A stretch of 31,740 nucleotides of DNA. Origin: an uncultured Collinsella sp. GTDB taxonomy: Bacteria; Actinomycetota; Coriobacteriia; Coriobacteriales; Coriobacteriaceae. The notes below the pieces were generated by a model, which was given only the letters and a program-made list of their open reading frames with translations, did not search any database and was not told where the DNA came from. Location of the stretch: assembly GCA_900542325.1 (NCBI GenBank), contig UQMY01000029.1, positions 1 to 31,740 of the forward strand. Direction: 5' to 3'. The position numbers were made by a program, and so were the translations under genes. Position 1 is the first letter of the stretch; every line of letters starts with the position of its first letter. Below are positions 1-7,931 of this stretch, piece after piece.

Positions 1-222
1 ATTTTCCGGTTCGACGAACAGCCGATCGTGTCAAATTTGGTCTAACAGAGCCAAAAAATTCGCGTTCCCCGTCTTGGCGCGGACGTCGAATCTGCCATCG
101 CCGACCTTATGGACAGGAGCGTGAGCACCTCGGCCAAGGCTGACCAACTTGAGAACGAGGCTACCAAGCTGGCACAGGAGCAGGTCGATATCGCCATCGA
201 GAAGGTTGTCTCCAACACCTAG
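1..222 (+). pseudogene. 3' remnant of a broken gene, possibly HsdS-like
   Basis: The frame starting at base 1 is interrupted by an in-frame TAA at 43-45 and then runs open to a TAG at 220-222. The part after the stop reads as a basic I-x-V-P-x-L turn followed by a heptad-like helical tail rich in Ala, Glu, Asp and Lys. That layout resembles the C-terminal conserved helix of type I restriction specificity subunits (HsdS), but the match is weak and I cannot exclude another coiled-coil protein. No start codon with a ribosome-binding site is visible in the window, so it is either the end of a larger gene with a nonsense mutation or a decayed fragment. It lies next to a tRNA-like fragment at 331-377, which fits a remnant of an integrated element. 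Confidence 0.3.
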
Positions 223-308
223 TGAGGCGACCTTTTAACCGCCGTTAAGCCTATAGCCTCAACACAAACAAAATGCAACGCGTATCGTAGTAAGTTGGTT
301 AACGGCAT

Positions 309-326
309 AGTGTGAGAATTCACACT
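309..326. repeat. Short inverted repeat
   Basis: AGTGTGA and TCACACT are perfect 7-base arms around GAAT. There is no T-run on either side, so it is not a clear terminator. It could be an operator or a recombination-related palindrome near the tRNA-like fragment. The function is not known. Confidence 0.35.
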
Positions 327-330
327 TGGA

Positions 331-377
331 CATTTGATTAACGCTCGCACCCTGTCGGGTTCGAATCCCAGCACTTT
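331..377 (+). other. tRNA 3'-end-like fragment (candidate att remnant)
   Basis: The sequence holds a T-arm-like block: GTCGGG, a TTCGAAT loop, then CCCAGC. Stem pairing is imperfect (one C-A mismatch). No matching anticodon arm or acceptor 5' strand lies upstream, so it is not a functional tRNA. Integrases of many mobile elements target tRNA 3' ends and leave such a duplicate at the far end of the insert. In this orientation the element would lie to the left, where the broken gene at 1-222 sits. This is an inference. Confidence 0.3.
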
Positions 378-381
378 ATTG

Positions 382-414
382 AAAAAAGCACGGCACCGTG
401 ATGGTGCCGTGCTT
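382..414 (-). terminator. Rho-independent terminator of tRNA-Gly
   Basis: There is a perfect 12-bp stem (386-397 with 403-414) with loop GTGAT. On the minus strand it is followed by a run of six T (complement of 382-387). It lies 15 bases beyond the 3' end of the leftward tRNA-Gly. Confidence 0.85.
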
Positions 415-429
415 GTGCTCTTAACTGGA

Positions 430-500
430 GCGGGCAACGGGACTCGAACCCGCGAGTGTCAGCTTGGGAAGCTGATGCCTTACCACTTGGCGATGCCCGC
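430..500 (-). tRNA. tRNA-Gly (anticodon CCC)
   Basis: On the minus strand 71 nt fold as a full cloverleaf: a 7-bp acceptor (GCGGGCA with TGCCCGC), a D arm GCC/GGC, a 5-bp anticodon stem TCAGC/GCTGA around loop TTCCCAA (anticodon CCC), and a T arm with loop TTCGAGT. The CCA end is not encoded. The compact size is normal for tRNA-Gly. It is a single-gene unit with its own promoter (514-543) and terminator (382-414). Confidence 0.95.
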
Positions 501-513
501 TTGTGTGTTGGCT

Positions 514-543
514 AGTATAACGCGGTTGTCTTGTTCGATACAA
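514..543 (-). promoter_or_regulatory. Promoter of tRNA-Gly
   Basis: On the minus strand there is a -35 element TTGTAT (538-543), an 18-bp spacer and a -10 element TATACT (514-519). This places transcription a few bases before the mature 5' end at 500. It is a sigma70-type promoter by sequence. Confidence 0.6.
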
Positions 544-797
544 GGGTGGTGATGCTTGTTTTAACTGTGGAGATTCGTTTGAAAATCGCGTCAATTGTGG
601 AGATGAGGACCTTTGACCTCCTGTTCTCCCTATCTTCTACCTGCGCTTTTGCTTGATTGTTGTATTTGAGCTCAATTTGTCAGGAATTGGGCAAGCTTTT
701 GGTCAGGCTCCGGTACTTACCCGCATGAACCTCGGGGGTAGCCTCATCCTACGCGTCGCAGCCTCCCCGTGCGGCGCACGAGGGATAAGGAGCAGCC
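544..797. other. Intergenic leader upstream of the surface adhesin
   Basis: No gene is seen. The last 70 bases can form a GC-rich fold (for example 730-734 with 779-783) and end in AAGGAG at 787-792, a good ribosome-binding site for the ATG at 798. I looked for cyclic-di-GMP and other known riboswitch cores and did not recognise any. No convincing -35/-10 pair for the adhesin was found. Confidence 0.4.
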
Positions 798-3700
798 ATG
801 TCCAACGCACCCACGCACTCTGTCCACAGCGCAATCACAACAGGTCCGCTGCTCCTGCTCCTCTTCCTGCTTTTCGGCTGCCTGGCACCGGGAGCCGCAT
901 TTGCCGTCGATGGCTACGACCAGCTCGGCTTCCGCACTATTAGCGATGATTGTGGGCCCTTCTTCATCGGCAAGTATGAAGCTCAAGACGCCTCGATTGC
1001 CTACTGCATGAACCAGGAGCGCCCCGGCCCCACCAAGCCGGGCGGCCCATGGCTCAACTTTGATCAAGGCTGGGTGTGGCTCGACGACGAGTTCGCGGCA
1101 ATCGTTTGTCACGGATATCCTACCGCCACGTCGTTTGGCGGTTACCATCTTTCACCAGATCGCGCCCGCGCCGCCACCCAGCTTGCCGTATGGATGCTCA
1201 ACGGCACTACCCATGTCGACGGCACCTACTCCTACACGACCGCTCAGGGCAAAACCAAGAGTGGACACTTTACCGCCGACAATGAAGTCGTGGCGGCTGC
1301 GCGATGGCTCCACGACAGCGCAAAATCAGGAAGCATCAAAGCCGCTCCGCACCGCGCGCGGCGCTATCTAGGAGCCGTATCGGGCGGCAGCAAACGTCAA
1401 GACATGCTCTATGTACTGCCGGCGGTCTCTGTTTCCTTCCAAAAGCAGTCTGCAAACGCTGCCATTACCAGCGGAAACAATACTTATCAGTTTGACGGGG
1501 CAACATTCGATGTTTTTGAGAGCGCCAGCGGCGCGCGTGTCGGCACCATCCAGATGGACAGCAACGGTCGAGCGCAGGCAGCACTTTTGCCCAATACGGC
1601 ATACTACCTAGTTGAAACGAAGGCGCCGGCCGGCTATGTCCCCCGTCGTGGTCGCATCGCCTTTACCACGGGGAATGACGGTGGACAGGTCGCCATTGAA
1701 GAACAGCCCGGCACCATCAACCTGTGTATCGTAAAACTCGATGCCGCGACGGATGCCGGACCCCAGGCTGGAGCTTCACTTGCGGGAGCAGAGTTCACGT
1801 GCGTGTCGCAATCCACCCCCGGATGGGCGCAAACCCTCACAACCGATGAAAGCGGTCGAGCTACCCTCACCGATGTCCCCCTGGGAACCTTTACCATCTA
1901 TGAATCGAAGGCGCCCGAGGGCTATTTGCCCTCCGGTGACAGTTGGTCTTACACCGTTGGAGCCGACCAACTCGGCGATTCAGGCGTGGTCGAGATCGAA
2001 TCTCGCGTTTCCGATATCCCCATTGCGTTTGACCTTGAGATTTCAAAATTCAAGGACTACGGCAATAGCGATCAATCCGGCCTGGAGCAGCCGGCAGGAG
2101 ATGTTGTCTTTGAGGTTGTCAGTAACAGCTCTCAGCAGGTTGTTGGCACACTGACCACAAACATCTATGGCTTTGCCTCCACCAAAGACCAGCCCGAAGC
2201 ATGGTTTGGCGCAGGCAAGCGACCCGCCGGTGTCCACGGAGCCATCCCATACGACCGCGCCGGCTACACCGTTCGTGAGGTTCCGGAAACCGTCCCAGAG
2301 GGTTTTAAACGTGCAGGGGAATGGACCGTCGAGGCCAATCAGATTTCCGACGGCGCCGAGCTTCAATATATCGTGGACAACCACGCTCTGTCGACGCATC
2401 TCCAGATTGTAAAACGCGATGCCCAAACAGGCGCTTCTGTTCCCCTAGCCGGATTCACCTTCCAACTCCTCGACAGCAATCACAAACCTGTCTCACAAAC
2501 TTGCTGGCATCCAGCACATAACGTAATGGACACCTTTACGACTGACGCGACCGGGACCGTCACACTGCCCGAATCGCTCGTGCCGGGCACCTATTATGTA
2601 CGCGAAACCTCGGCCAAAGAGCCCTATCTTGTCGGCAAAGAGATCGAGGTAAACATACCCGCCGACATGAACCTAACGCCCGTTGCAATCGCCTCGTATT
2701 ATGACCACGCCGCGACCGGAAACATCAGGATCGTTAAAACCGATGTCGTAGACGGCAGCAGTCTCGCGGGCGCCATCTTTGAGATCCGTGCCTCGGGTGA
2801 TATCGTGCGCCCCGGCGGTAGCATTGCCGCGCTCGACGGTGAGACTGTCGCTACCGTCACAACGGATGAAACTGGAGAAGCACGCGCGGACGACCTCCCG
2901 CTGGGATCTGGCACCGCACGCTACGAGGTTGTCGAGACTCAAGCGCCGGCAGGCTTCTTACTCGACCGGACGCCCCATATCGTAGACCTCGCTTATGCCG
3001 ACCAGAAAACACCCGTTGTAGAAGCACGGCTTAACGTATCCGACAATTACACCAAGGTTGATATCTCCAAGGTCGATGCAAGCGGAGAGCAGGAAGTGAA
3101 AGGCGCACAGCTCACCTTATATGGTCCCGATAAAACCGAAATAGACTCCTGGACCTCATCCGACAAGCCGCACCGCGTCGAACATCTTGCACCCGGCACC
3201 TACTCGTTGCGCGAAATGATGTCTCCGCGGACCTATGACCTTGCCGAGGAGATAACGTTTGAAATAAAGGATACGGGAGAAGTCCAATCCGTCGCGATGA
3301 AGGATGCGCCCATCGAGATCAAAGGACAGGTCGACAAGCGTCAGGAGCTTGTCCAACCTATCGGGAAGGGTCTGCTGGCCAACGGCGATGGTAAAAATCG
3401 CGCCGCAACGCAAACCAATACGGACGGTCTTTTCTCCTATACCATCGACGCTCGAAACGATTCAGCTACCTGGGTTGATGAGTTCACAATTACCGATGAT
3501 CTTGAGTGTGCCGAGGACGATACGGCGAGATTCGTCTCAATCGAAACCCCCGTCGCCATCGGCGACCTCAACGGTCTGTGCAACGTGTGGTATCGCACGA
3601 CGCCGTTGGACTCGACAGACGTCGATGAGCCGGCAAACGCGACGCTTGACGATGGGCACGAAAATCCTTGGCTTGAGTCCGACGAAGTAAAAGAGAGTCT

Positions 3701-4229
3701 GGGTGAAGATTGCCGCCTCGTCGATTACGACGGCTGGCACCTCTGGAAGGCGGATGTCTCGACCACGGAATCCGCCACACTCGAGGCGAAAGAACTCGAC
3801 CTTGCATCCAATACCGTCGTAACGGGCATTCGCATTGAATACGGTGCGGTAGCCGCCGACTTTACGACTCGAAGCGATACGGATTCTTGGACCCGCGATG
3901 ATCTCAAAGATGAGCACGACGACCTTGACGATGCCAAAGCAATCCTTGGCACAGATGCTCGGGGCGCAGTCGTGCACATGCAGGCAACGTCGGCTTACAC
4001 ACCCCAAACTGCACTCACCAACAGCGCACGCGTCGATCTTTGCCGCAACGGCGGCGGCGATAAACTTGAGTCACATGACGAGGACCGTGTCATTCAACGC
4101 TGTACCCTACCGCAGGACCTACCGGCAACAGGATCAGCTCCCATCGCCGCTTGCATCACCGCGCTCCTGACCTCGGGTGCCGCAGCCCTATGGTTCGCTC
4201 GCCTTAGGTCAATCCCAAAGAAGCGCTAG
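798..4229 (+). CDS. Thioester-domain, Cna_B-repeat, LPXTG cell-wall adhesin
   Basis: This is a 1143-residue secreted surface protein. Residues 1-36 form a signal peptide with a long Leu-rich core and an AFA cleavage site. Residues about 40-185 look like a class I thioester domain: Cys70 in A-Y-C-M-N and Gln128 in T-Q-L-A-V-W are the expected Cys-Gln cross-link, which in known homologues bonds covalently to host-surface amines. About six Cna_B/SpaA-type beta-sandwich repeats follow (about 211-303, 306-408, 410-528, 533-635, 642-745, 751-837). Several show the opening I-V-K-x-D lysine and closing Y-x-x-x-E-T/S-x-A-P glutamate that make isopeptide bonds. A distinct domain covers about 838-1095. 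The C-terminus has LPATG (1108-1112), a hydrophobic helix and a basic tail, the sortase signal. AAGGAG precedes the ATG. No sortase or second pilin is in the window, so it is more likely a monomeric adhesin or tip protein than part of a pilus operon here. Confidence 0.85.
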   Translation: MSNAPTHSVHSAITTGPLLLLLFLLFGCLAPGAAFAVDGYDQLGFRTISDDCGPFFIGKYEAQDASIAYCMNQERPGPTKPGGPWLNFDQGWVWLDDEFAAIVCHGYPTATSFGGYHLSPDRARAATQLAVWMLNGTTHVDGTYSYTTAQGKTKSGHFTADNEVVAAARWLHDSAKSGSIKAAPHRARRYLGAVSGGSKRQDMLYVLPAVSVSFQKQSANAAITSGNNTYQFDGATFDVFESASGARVGTIQMDSNGRAQAALLPNTAYYLVETKAPAGYVPRRGRIAFTTGNDGGQVAIEEQPGTINLCIVKLDAATDAGPQAGASLAGAEFTCVSQSTPGWAQTLTTDESGRATLTDVPLGTFTIYESKAPEGYLPSGDSWSYTVGADQLGDSGVVEIESRVSDIPIAFDLEISKFKDYGNSDQSGLEQPAGDVVFEVVSNSSQQVVGTLTTNIYGFASTKDQPEAWFGAGKRPAGVHGAIPYDRAGYTVREVPETVPEGFKRAGEWTVEANQISDGAELQYIVDNHALSTHLQIVKRDAQTGASVPLAGFTFQLLDSNHKPVSQTCWHPAHNVMDTFTTDATGTVTLPESLVPGTYYVRETSAKEPYLVGKEIEVNIPADMNLTPVAIASYYDHAATGNIRIVKTDVVDGSSLAGAIFEIRASGDIVRPGGSIAALDGETVATVTTDETGEARADDLPLGSGTARYEVVETQAPAGFLLDRTPHIVDLAYADQKTPVVEARLNVSDNYTKVDISKVDASGEQEVKGAQLTLYGPDKTEIDSWTSSDKPHRVEHLAPGTYSLREMMSPRTYDLAEEITFEIKDTGEVQSVAMKDAPIEIKGQVDKRQELVQPIGKGLLANGDGKNRAATQTNTDGLFSYTIDARNDSATWVDEFTITDDLECAEDDTARFVSIETPVAIGDLNGLCNVWYRTTPLDSTDVDEPANATLDDGHENPWLESDEVKESLGEDCRLVDYDGWHLWKADVSTTESATLEAKELDLASNTVVTGIRIEYGAVAADFTTRSDTDSWTRDDLKDEHDDLDDAKAILGTDARGAVVHMQATSAYTPQTALTNSARVDLCRNGGGDKLESHDEDRVIQRCTLPQDLPATGSAPIAACITALLTSGAAALWFARLRSIPKKR

Positions 4230-4236
4230 CGCGATG

Positions 4237-4274
4237 AAAAAGCGGGGGAGCCAGTCCCCCGGCTCGCCCGCTTT
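4237..4274. terminator. Bidirectional terminator between convergent genes
   Basis: The stem pairs AAAGCGGG (4239-4246) with CCCGCTTT (4267-4274), extended by GAGCC (4248-4252) with GGCTC (4261-4265). On the minus strand a five-T tail follows, so it best serves the leftward genes. On the plus strand only three T follow, giving a weaker end for the adhesin. Confidence 0.7.
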
Positions 4275-4295
4275 CAATCATCTAAATCGCCGCAT

Positions 4296-4514
4296 CTACT
4301 CTGCAGACGAAGATCCACCATCAACGATTGCCTGCTCGGACTCAGGAATCCCATCGGCGCCCGTGCTCTGTTCTTGCTCCACCTCTTCGCTGATTGCGGA
4401 GGCGGGGGTCGAGCCCTTCGCGCCCACGATGTAGGCAGCTCCAAACCCTAACGCAATGGCAATCAAGGTCAAAATCACGTAGACAGGCCAATGGCGCTTA
4501 ATATACGAAAACAC
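4296..4514 (-). CDS. Small single-pass membrane protein, unknown function
   Basis: This is a 72-residue protein. A short basic N-terminus (F-S-Y-I-K-R-H) is followed by one hydrophobic helix (about residues 10-32) and then an acidic, Ser/Glu-rich tail of about 38 residues. Topology by the positive-inside rule would put the tail outside. A clear ribosome-binding site (CTAAGGAG, 7 bases before the ATG) supports it as a real gene. It starts 21 bases after the stop of the M28-like gene and shares its direction, so the two are probably co-transcribed and end at the hairpin at 4239-4274. I do not recognise the family. It could be a partner of the upstream membrane protein. Confidence 0.6.
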   Translation of the reverse strand: MFSYIKRHWPVYVILTLIAIALGFGAAYIVGAKGSTPASAISEEVEQEQSTGADGIPESEQAIVDGGSSSAE

Positions 4515-4535
4515 GTTGACTCCTTAGAGCTCCGT

Positions 4536-7500
4536 CTACGAACGGCGGATAACCTCGGTCACGACCTCGGATACCGTGGCAATGTTCGTCGGGTTGACAT
4601 TGTGGGGCAGGTCGTCCTCGGTACGAGCACAAGCCAGGCGCGTGCCGTCCACGCCGGCGATGGTGAGGGCTCGGCGGCTCGCCTCGAGCGCGGCATAGGC
4701 ATCGGTCTTGGCATAGGGCATCTCGAGCGCGCCACAATCGACATGGAACGACTTGCACACCTTGCTGACCAGGTTCATGATGCGGCGATCGCCCTTGAGC
4801 AGCTGCTGTTCGCCCTCAACCGTCACCACCGAAAGCCTACCGGCGCCGACGGATTCAAGATTGATGAAGAATACGCCGCGGAGCTTATCGCGATGCGAAG
4901 CCAAGAAGGCCTTCATGCCGGCGCCATCACAATCCGAGGCGCCCGTTGCCACAAACCAGATATCGTGACCGAGCAGCTCATCGTCACCCATAGAGGCGAC
5001 AGCCGAGAGCATATCTTCGGAAGAAGCGCCGTCGGAAGACGTAGCGCCGCCCTTCCAGCCATCGTTATCGTCCTCGAAATTATCCCACGAACCGATGCCG
5101 CGACCGGACTTCTTGGCATCGTAATCGTCTTCGACGCCCAGCCAATCACTCATGCTGTCCTGTTCGTTTTTCTTTTTACGACCGAACAGGCCGCCCAGGC
5201 CGCGCTTGCGAGACTTGGGTGCCGCCGGGGCGGGAGCCGAAATGGTCTCGATCGGCTGAGCGCCCGACGCAACGGGCATAGGAGGCGCAACGGGTGCCGA
5301 TGTGGGTTCGGGATCCTGAGCGGTAGCAAAGGGGTCGTTGACCTGTGCGGAGGGGTCGGGAAGGTCGAACAGCGACGTGCGAGACGCAACGTTTGCCTGC
5401 TTCATCGACGGCAGCGACGGATCGGGGACCGAAGCCAGCGGAGACGAGGAAGGTGCAGGCGACGGTGCCGACGCCGGATCGGGAACATTCATCTGCGGAC
5501 GCGGCGATGCCTGGGAGGAAATCTGGGCCATAAGGGAATCGACCGTTTCGTCCTGGGTGGGAGCAACATCGGCAACCGTGGCACCGGAACCACTCGGGGT
5601 CGGCATGGTGAAAATCTGCGTGGAGTAAGGCCTCGACTCATCTGTCTCGGGAGCCTCGGAAACCGCAGGCACTTCCTCCTGCTCGACCTCGGTCGAATCA
5701 TCTTGCTCGGCTGTTGCGTATTGCTCTTCGTCAGAGTTGGCCTCGACGGGCTCGTCCTCGGCGGCATCTTGGATTGCGGCAGCATCAATAGACTCGTCAT
5801 CGTCTGCCGCATCGCCCCGCTCATCGGAAACAGGAAGGGACTCGGCAATCGCGGTGCCTTGCTTTTCAAACGTTATCGTGGAATCGAACTGCGCGGCATC
5901 AAACGACATGGTGCTATCGACGTGCTGCTGAGCCTCGAAAGACGTCGTCGCCTCAACAACATCCGCGGACGCCGGTTGCTGGGACTCAAAGGACGTCGTA
6001 GCTTTGGCAGCGTCGACGGGCACGGACTGCACAGCCTCGTTCTGCTCGAACTCTTGCGCCGCGCGCTCACGTGCCGCCTCGGCTGCCTGCTGCTGAGCGA
6101 TAGCCTCCTGCTCGGCAGTCTCGCGTGCGGCAGCGCGCTTCTCCTCGAAATCGTCGACAAATTTCCTGCCCTTTGCAAGCGCACCCTTAAAGAAGTTGGA
6201 AGCGCTGGCGCCAATCGAAGAGAACGCGGATGCAATATCGGCATGGGGCGTTGCCGCGGGAATCTCGGCCGAGAAATCAGTATCGCTCTCGTAAGACACA
6301 CGCCTCGGCTGTTCAACGCAATCGTCGTCAGACTCGTCCGCAACGTCTTGCGCCGGCGCGGCGGGAGCCAAAATGTCCAGTCCTGCCGCGGGATCGATCG
6401 CGGACACTGCCTCGGGCTCGGCAACGGCAGCGGTAACCGCGGCAGACTCATCATCCACGGTGGCAACAGGCGCAGGCGCAGTCACGACGGGGGCAGGCTC
6501 GGGCTCAAACGTCGGCTCCTCGCCCTCCTCGTAATCGAGCGTGCAGGACTCGGGAAGCATTCCGAGCGCACGGATGGCATCCGAACCAAAGCGGATGTTG
6601 CCGGCGGCATTGCGATAGAGCTTGGGCTCGGGCTCGGCCGCGACAGGCTCCTCCGCCGGCTCGGCAGCGGGAACCTCGTCATTGAACTCTTCGGCCTGGA
6701 CAGCCTGATTCTGATCCTCGGGCACAATGGCGCCAATCAGCGTCTCGTCGGCAGACGCACCCTCAAAGCCCTCGATCTGCTCGTCGAAAGCCTCACCCTG
6801 TTCGGGCTCGGTCTGAGCGTCGGGAGCAGTCGGCTGACCGAACTCGTCCTCGGCGTAGGTAGGCTCTTCGTACTCGATGGTGTTGCCGTAGTCGTTTTGC
6901 TGCTGGGCCGCGGCATACTCCGCCGCTGCGCGCGCCATTTCTTCGGCACGACGCTTCTGCTCCCCAAAATAGGTATCGAACGGAACATCGTCGGGAAACT
7001 CGTTTTCGCCCTGGAAGGGAGCAACGTTGTCCATGACGCCGAGCATGGCGGCGACAGAAGACTTGTTGCACACCGCGCCGGACGTATAGGGAAGAATGTG
7101 GCGGTTAGAGATGATGTTTGCCGCGTTGGCAAGTGCAACGAGGGAAGCGAGGATCGCGACAATCCACAGCAGAACCTTGAGCGCGCCGGGGAGCGGCAGG
7201 ATACGCAGGATGGCAACGGCAGCGGGGGCAACCGTGGCAACGGGCAACAGCTTGGCGATGAGCGCACGATACGAAGCATAAGGCTCGCGGGCGAGCAGCT
7301 CAGCACGGGGAGAGTCGTAGTGTGCGACAACGACCACCGGGCGGTTGCGCGGAGACGCAAGCGGGCCCGAGGCCTTGTGGTAGGCAATGACATTTTGGCT
7401 CACGCCCGTCTTACCCAGGCGCGAAACCACGGGGTGGCCCGTGCGCTCGAGCACGTAGAGTACGGCACCGACAATGGCCAGCAAGGTGCCGACCAAGCCG

Positions 7501-7733
7501 ATACCGCCGCCGATGCCCATCAGCAGGGCGCCGGCAAACGCAAGGATACCGGTAACGGCAAATGCCAATCTACTGGGCGCCGGGGCATTGAACTCCTGAA
7601 CCTCGGGATCAAAGCCGTGGTTGCGGAAGATCTGAGCGATATCCTCGGCAGCCAAGCGCTCTTCTTCGCTGCATGCCGGCGTAATGCCGGTGTTCTGCAG
7701 CAGGTGGTTAATATAGTTCTGGGTGTTCGCCAT
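4536..7733 (-). CDS. Membrane-anchored M28-peptidase-like protein with degenerate active site
   Basis: This protein has 1065 residues from the ATG at 7733, chosen because GGAG lies 5 bases upstream; a longer frame without a site would add 50 unlikely residues. Residues 1-50 are a soluble start, 54-95 are hydrophobic (one or two helices), about 131-142 carry V-V-A-H-Y-D (the M28 first zinc histidine, His138), and 155-208 hold two more membrane segments. The second M28 block reads S-G-A-V-C-N-K-S-S-V (218-227), with Cys222 where the bridging Asp is expected. An insert of about 650 residues (240-900) follows, rich in Glu, Ala, Pro and Ser, with a basic patch (P-K-S-R-K-R, then R-K-K-K) near its end. 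The last part of the fold returns at 923-1065. The catalytic Glu-Glu pair is replaced by Ser-Asp (A-S-D-C-D-G), the later Asp is Glu960, and a C-terminal His1044 remains. It is probably a non-catalytic or altered M28 scaffold; the substrate is unknown. Confidence 0.65.
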   Translation of the reverse strand: MANTQNYINHLLQNTGITPACSEEERLAAEDIAQIFRNHGFDPEVQEFNAPAPSRLAFAVTGILAFAGALLMGIGGGIGLVGTLLAIVGAVLYVLERTGHPVVSRLGKTGVSQNVIAYHKASGPLASPRNRPVVVVAHYDSPRAELLAREPYASYRALIAKLLPVATVAPAAVAILRILPLPGALKVLLWIVAILASLVALANAANIISNRHILPYTSGAVCNKSSVAAMLGVMDNVAPFQGENEFPDDVPFDTYFGEQKRRAEEMARAAAEYAAAQQQNDYGNTIEYEEPTYAEDEFGQPTAPDAQTEPEQGEAFDEQIEGFEGASADETLIGAIVPEDQNQAVQAEEFNDEVPAAEPAEEPVAAEPEPKLYRNAAGNIRFGSDAIRALGMLPESCTLDYEEGEEPTFEPEPAPVVTAPAPVATVDDESAAVTAAVAEPEAVSAIDPAAGLDILAPAAPAQDVADESDDDCVEQPRRVSYESDTDFSAEIPAATPHADIASAFSSIGASASNFFKGALAKGRKFVDDFEEKRAAARETAEQEAIAQQQAAEAARERAAQEFEQNEAVQSVPVDAAKATTSFESQQPASADVVEATTSFEAQQHVDSTMSFDAAQFDSTITFEKQGTAIAESLPVSDERGDAADDDESIDAAAIQDAAEDEPVEANSDEEQYATAEQDDSTEVEQEEVPAVSEAPETDESRPYSTQIFTMPTPSGSGATVADVAPTQDETVDSLMAQISSQASPRPQMNVPDPASAPSPAPSSSPLASVPDPSLPSMKQANVASRTSLFDLPDPSAQVNDPFATAQDPEPTSAPVAPPMPVASGAQPIETISAPAPAAPKSRKRGLGGLFGRKKKNEQDSMSDWLGVEDDYDAKKSGRGIGSWDNFEDDNDGWKGGATSSDGASSEDMLSAVASMGDDELLGHDIWFVATGASDCDGAGMKAFLASHRDKLRGVFFINLESVGAGRLSVVTVEGEQQLLKGDRRIMNLVSKVCKSFHVDCGALEMPYAKTDAYAALEASRRALTIAGVDGTRLACARTEDDLPHNVNPTNIATVSEVVTEVIRRS

Positions 7734-7843
7734 GTGCGCTCCACATCCATAATCCGACAAATAGGCCCAATGCTTGCACATTAGAACCGTATATAGTCGA
7801 AAGTATACCCCGAGCGAGCGCAAACGACCGAATTCGGGCCATC

Positions 7844-7872
7844 TTAACGCCCCGAGCGGACAAGGATATAGC
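7844..7872 (+). promoter_or_regulatory. Candidate promoter of the WYL regulator pair
   Basis: TTAACG (7844-7849) and TATAGC (7867-7872) are separated by 17 bp. Transcription would start near 7879, about 50 bases before the ATG at 7932. The match is moderate. No equally good pair was found for the divergent M28-like gene, although TATA-rich blocks lie at 7790-7810. Confidence 0.35.
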
Positions 7873-7931
7873 CTAATCTCCATATCGGACTAAAATCATG
7901 GCAGCAAACCACCTTCTCATGCGAGGACTCT

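Noticed and set aside
430..500. Plus-strand reading of the tRNA as part of an open frame
   Set aside because: The minus strand folds as a complete tRNA with promoter and terminator.
720..797. Riboswitch before the adhesin
   Set aside because: GC-rich pairing is possible, but no conserved core of a known class was recognised.
798..900. Lipoprotein signal in the adhesin (Cys28)
   Set aside because: The bases before Cys28 do not make a good lipobox, and an AFA cleavage site plus LPATG fits sortase anchoring.
4491..7784. Very long plus-strand frame opposite the M28-like gene
   Set aside because: The Arg/Gly/Leu-rich translation is typical of the antisense of an acidic, GC-rich gene; the minus frame has the ribosome-binding site and domain signals.
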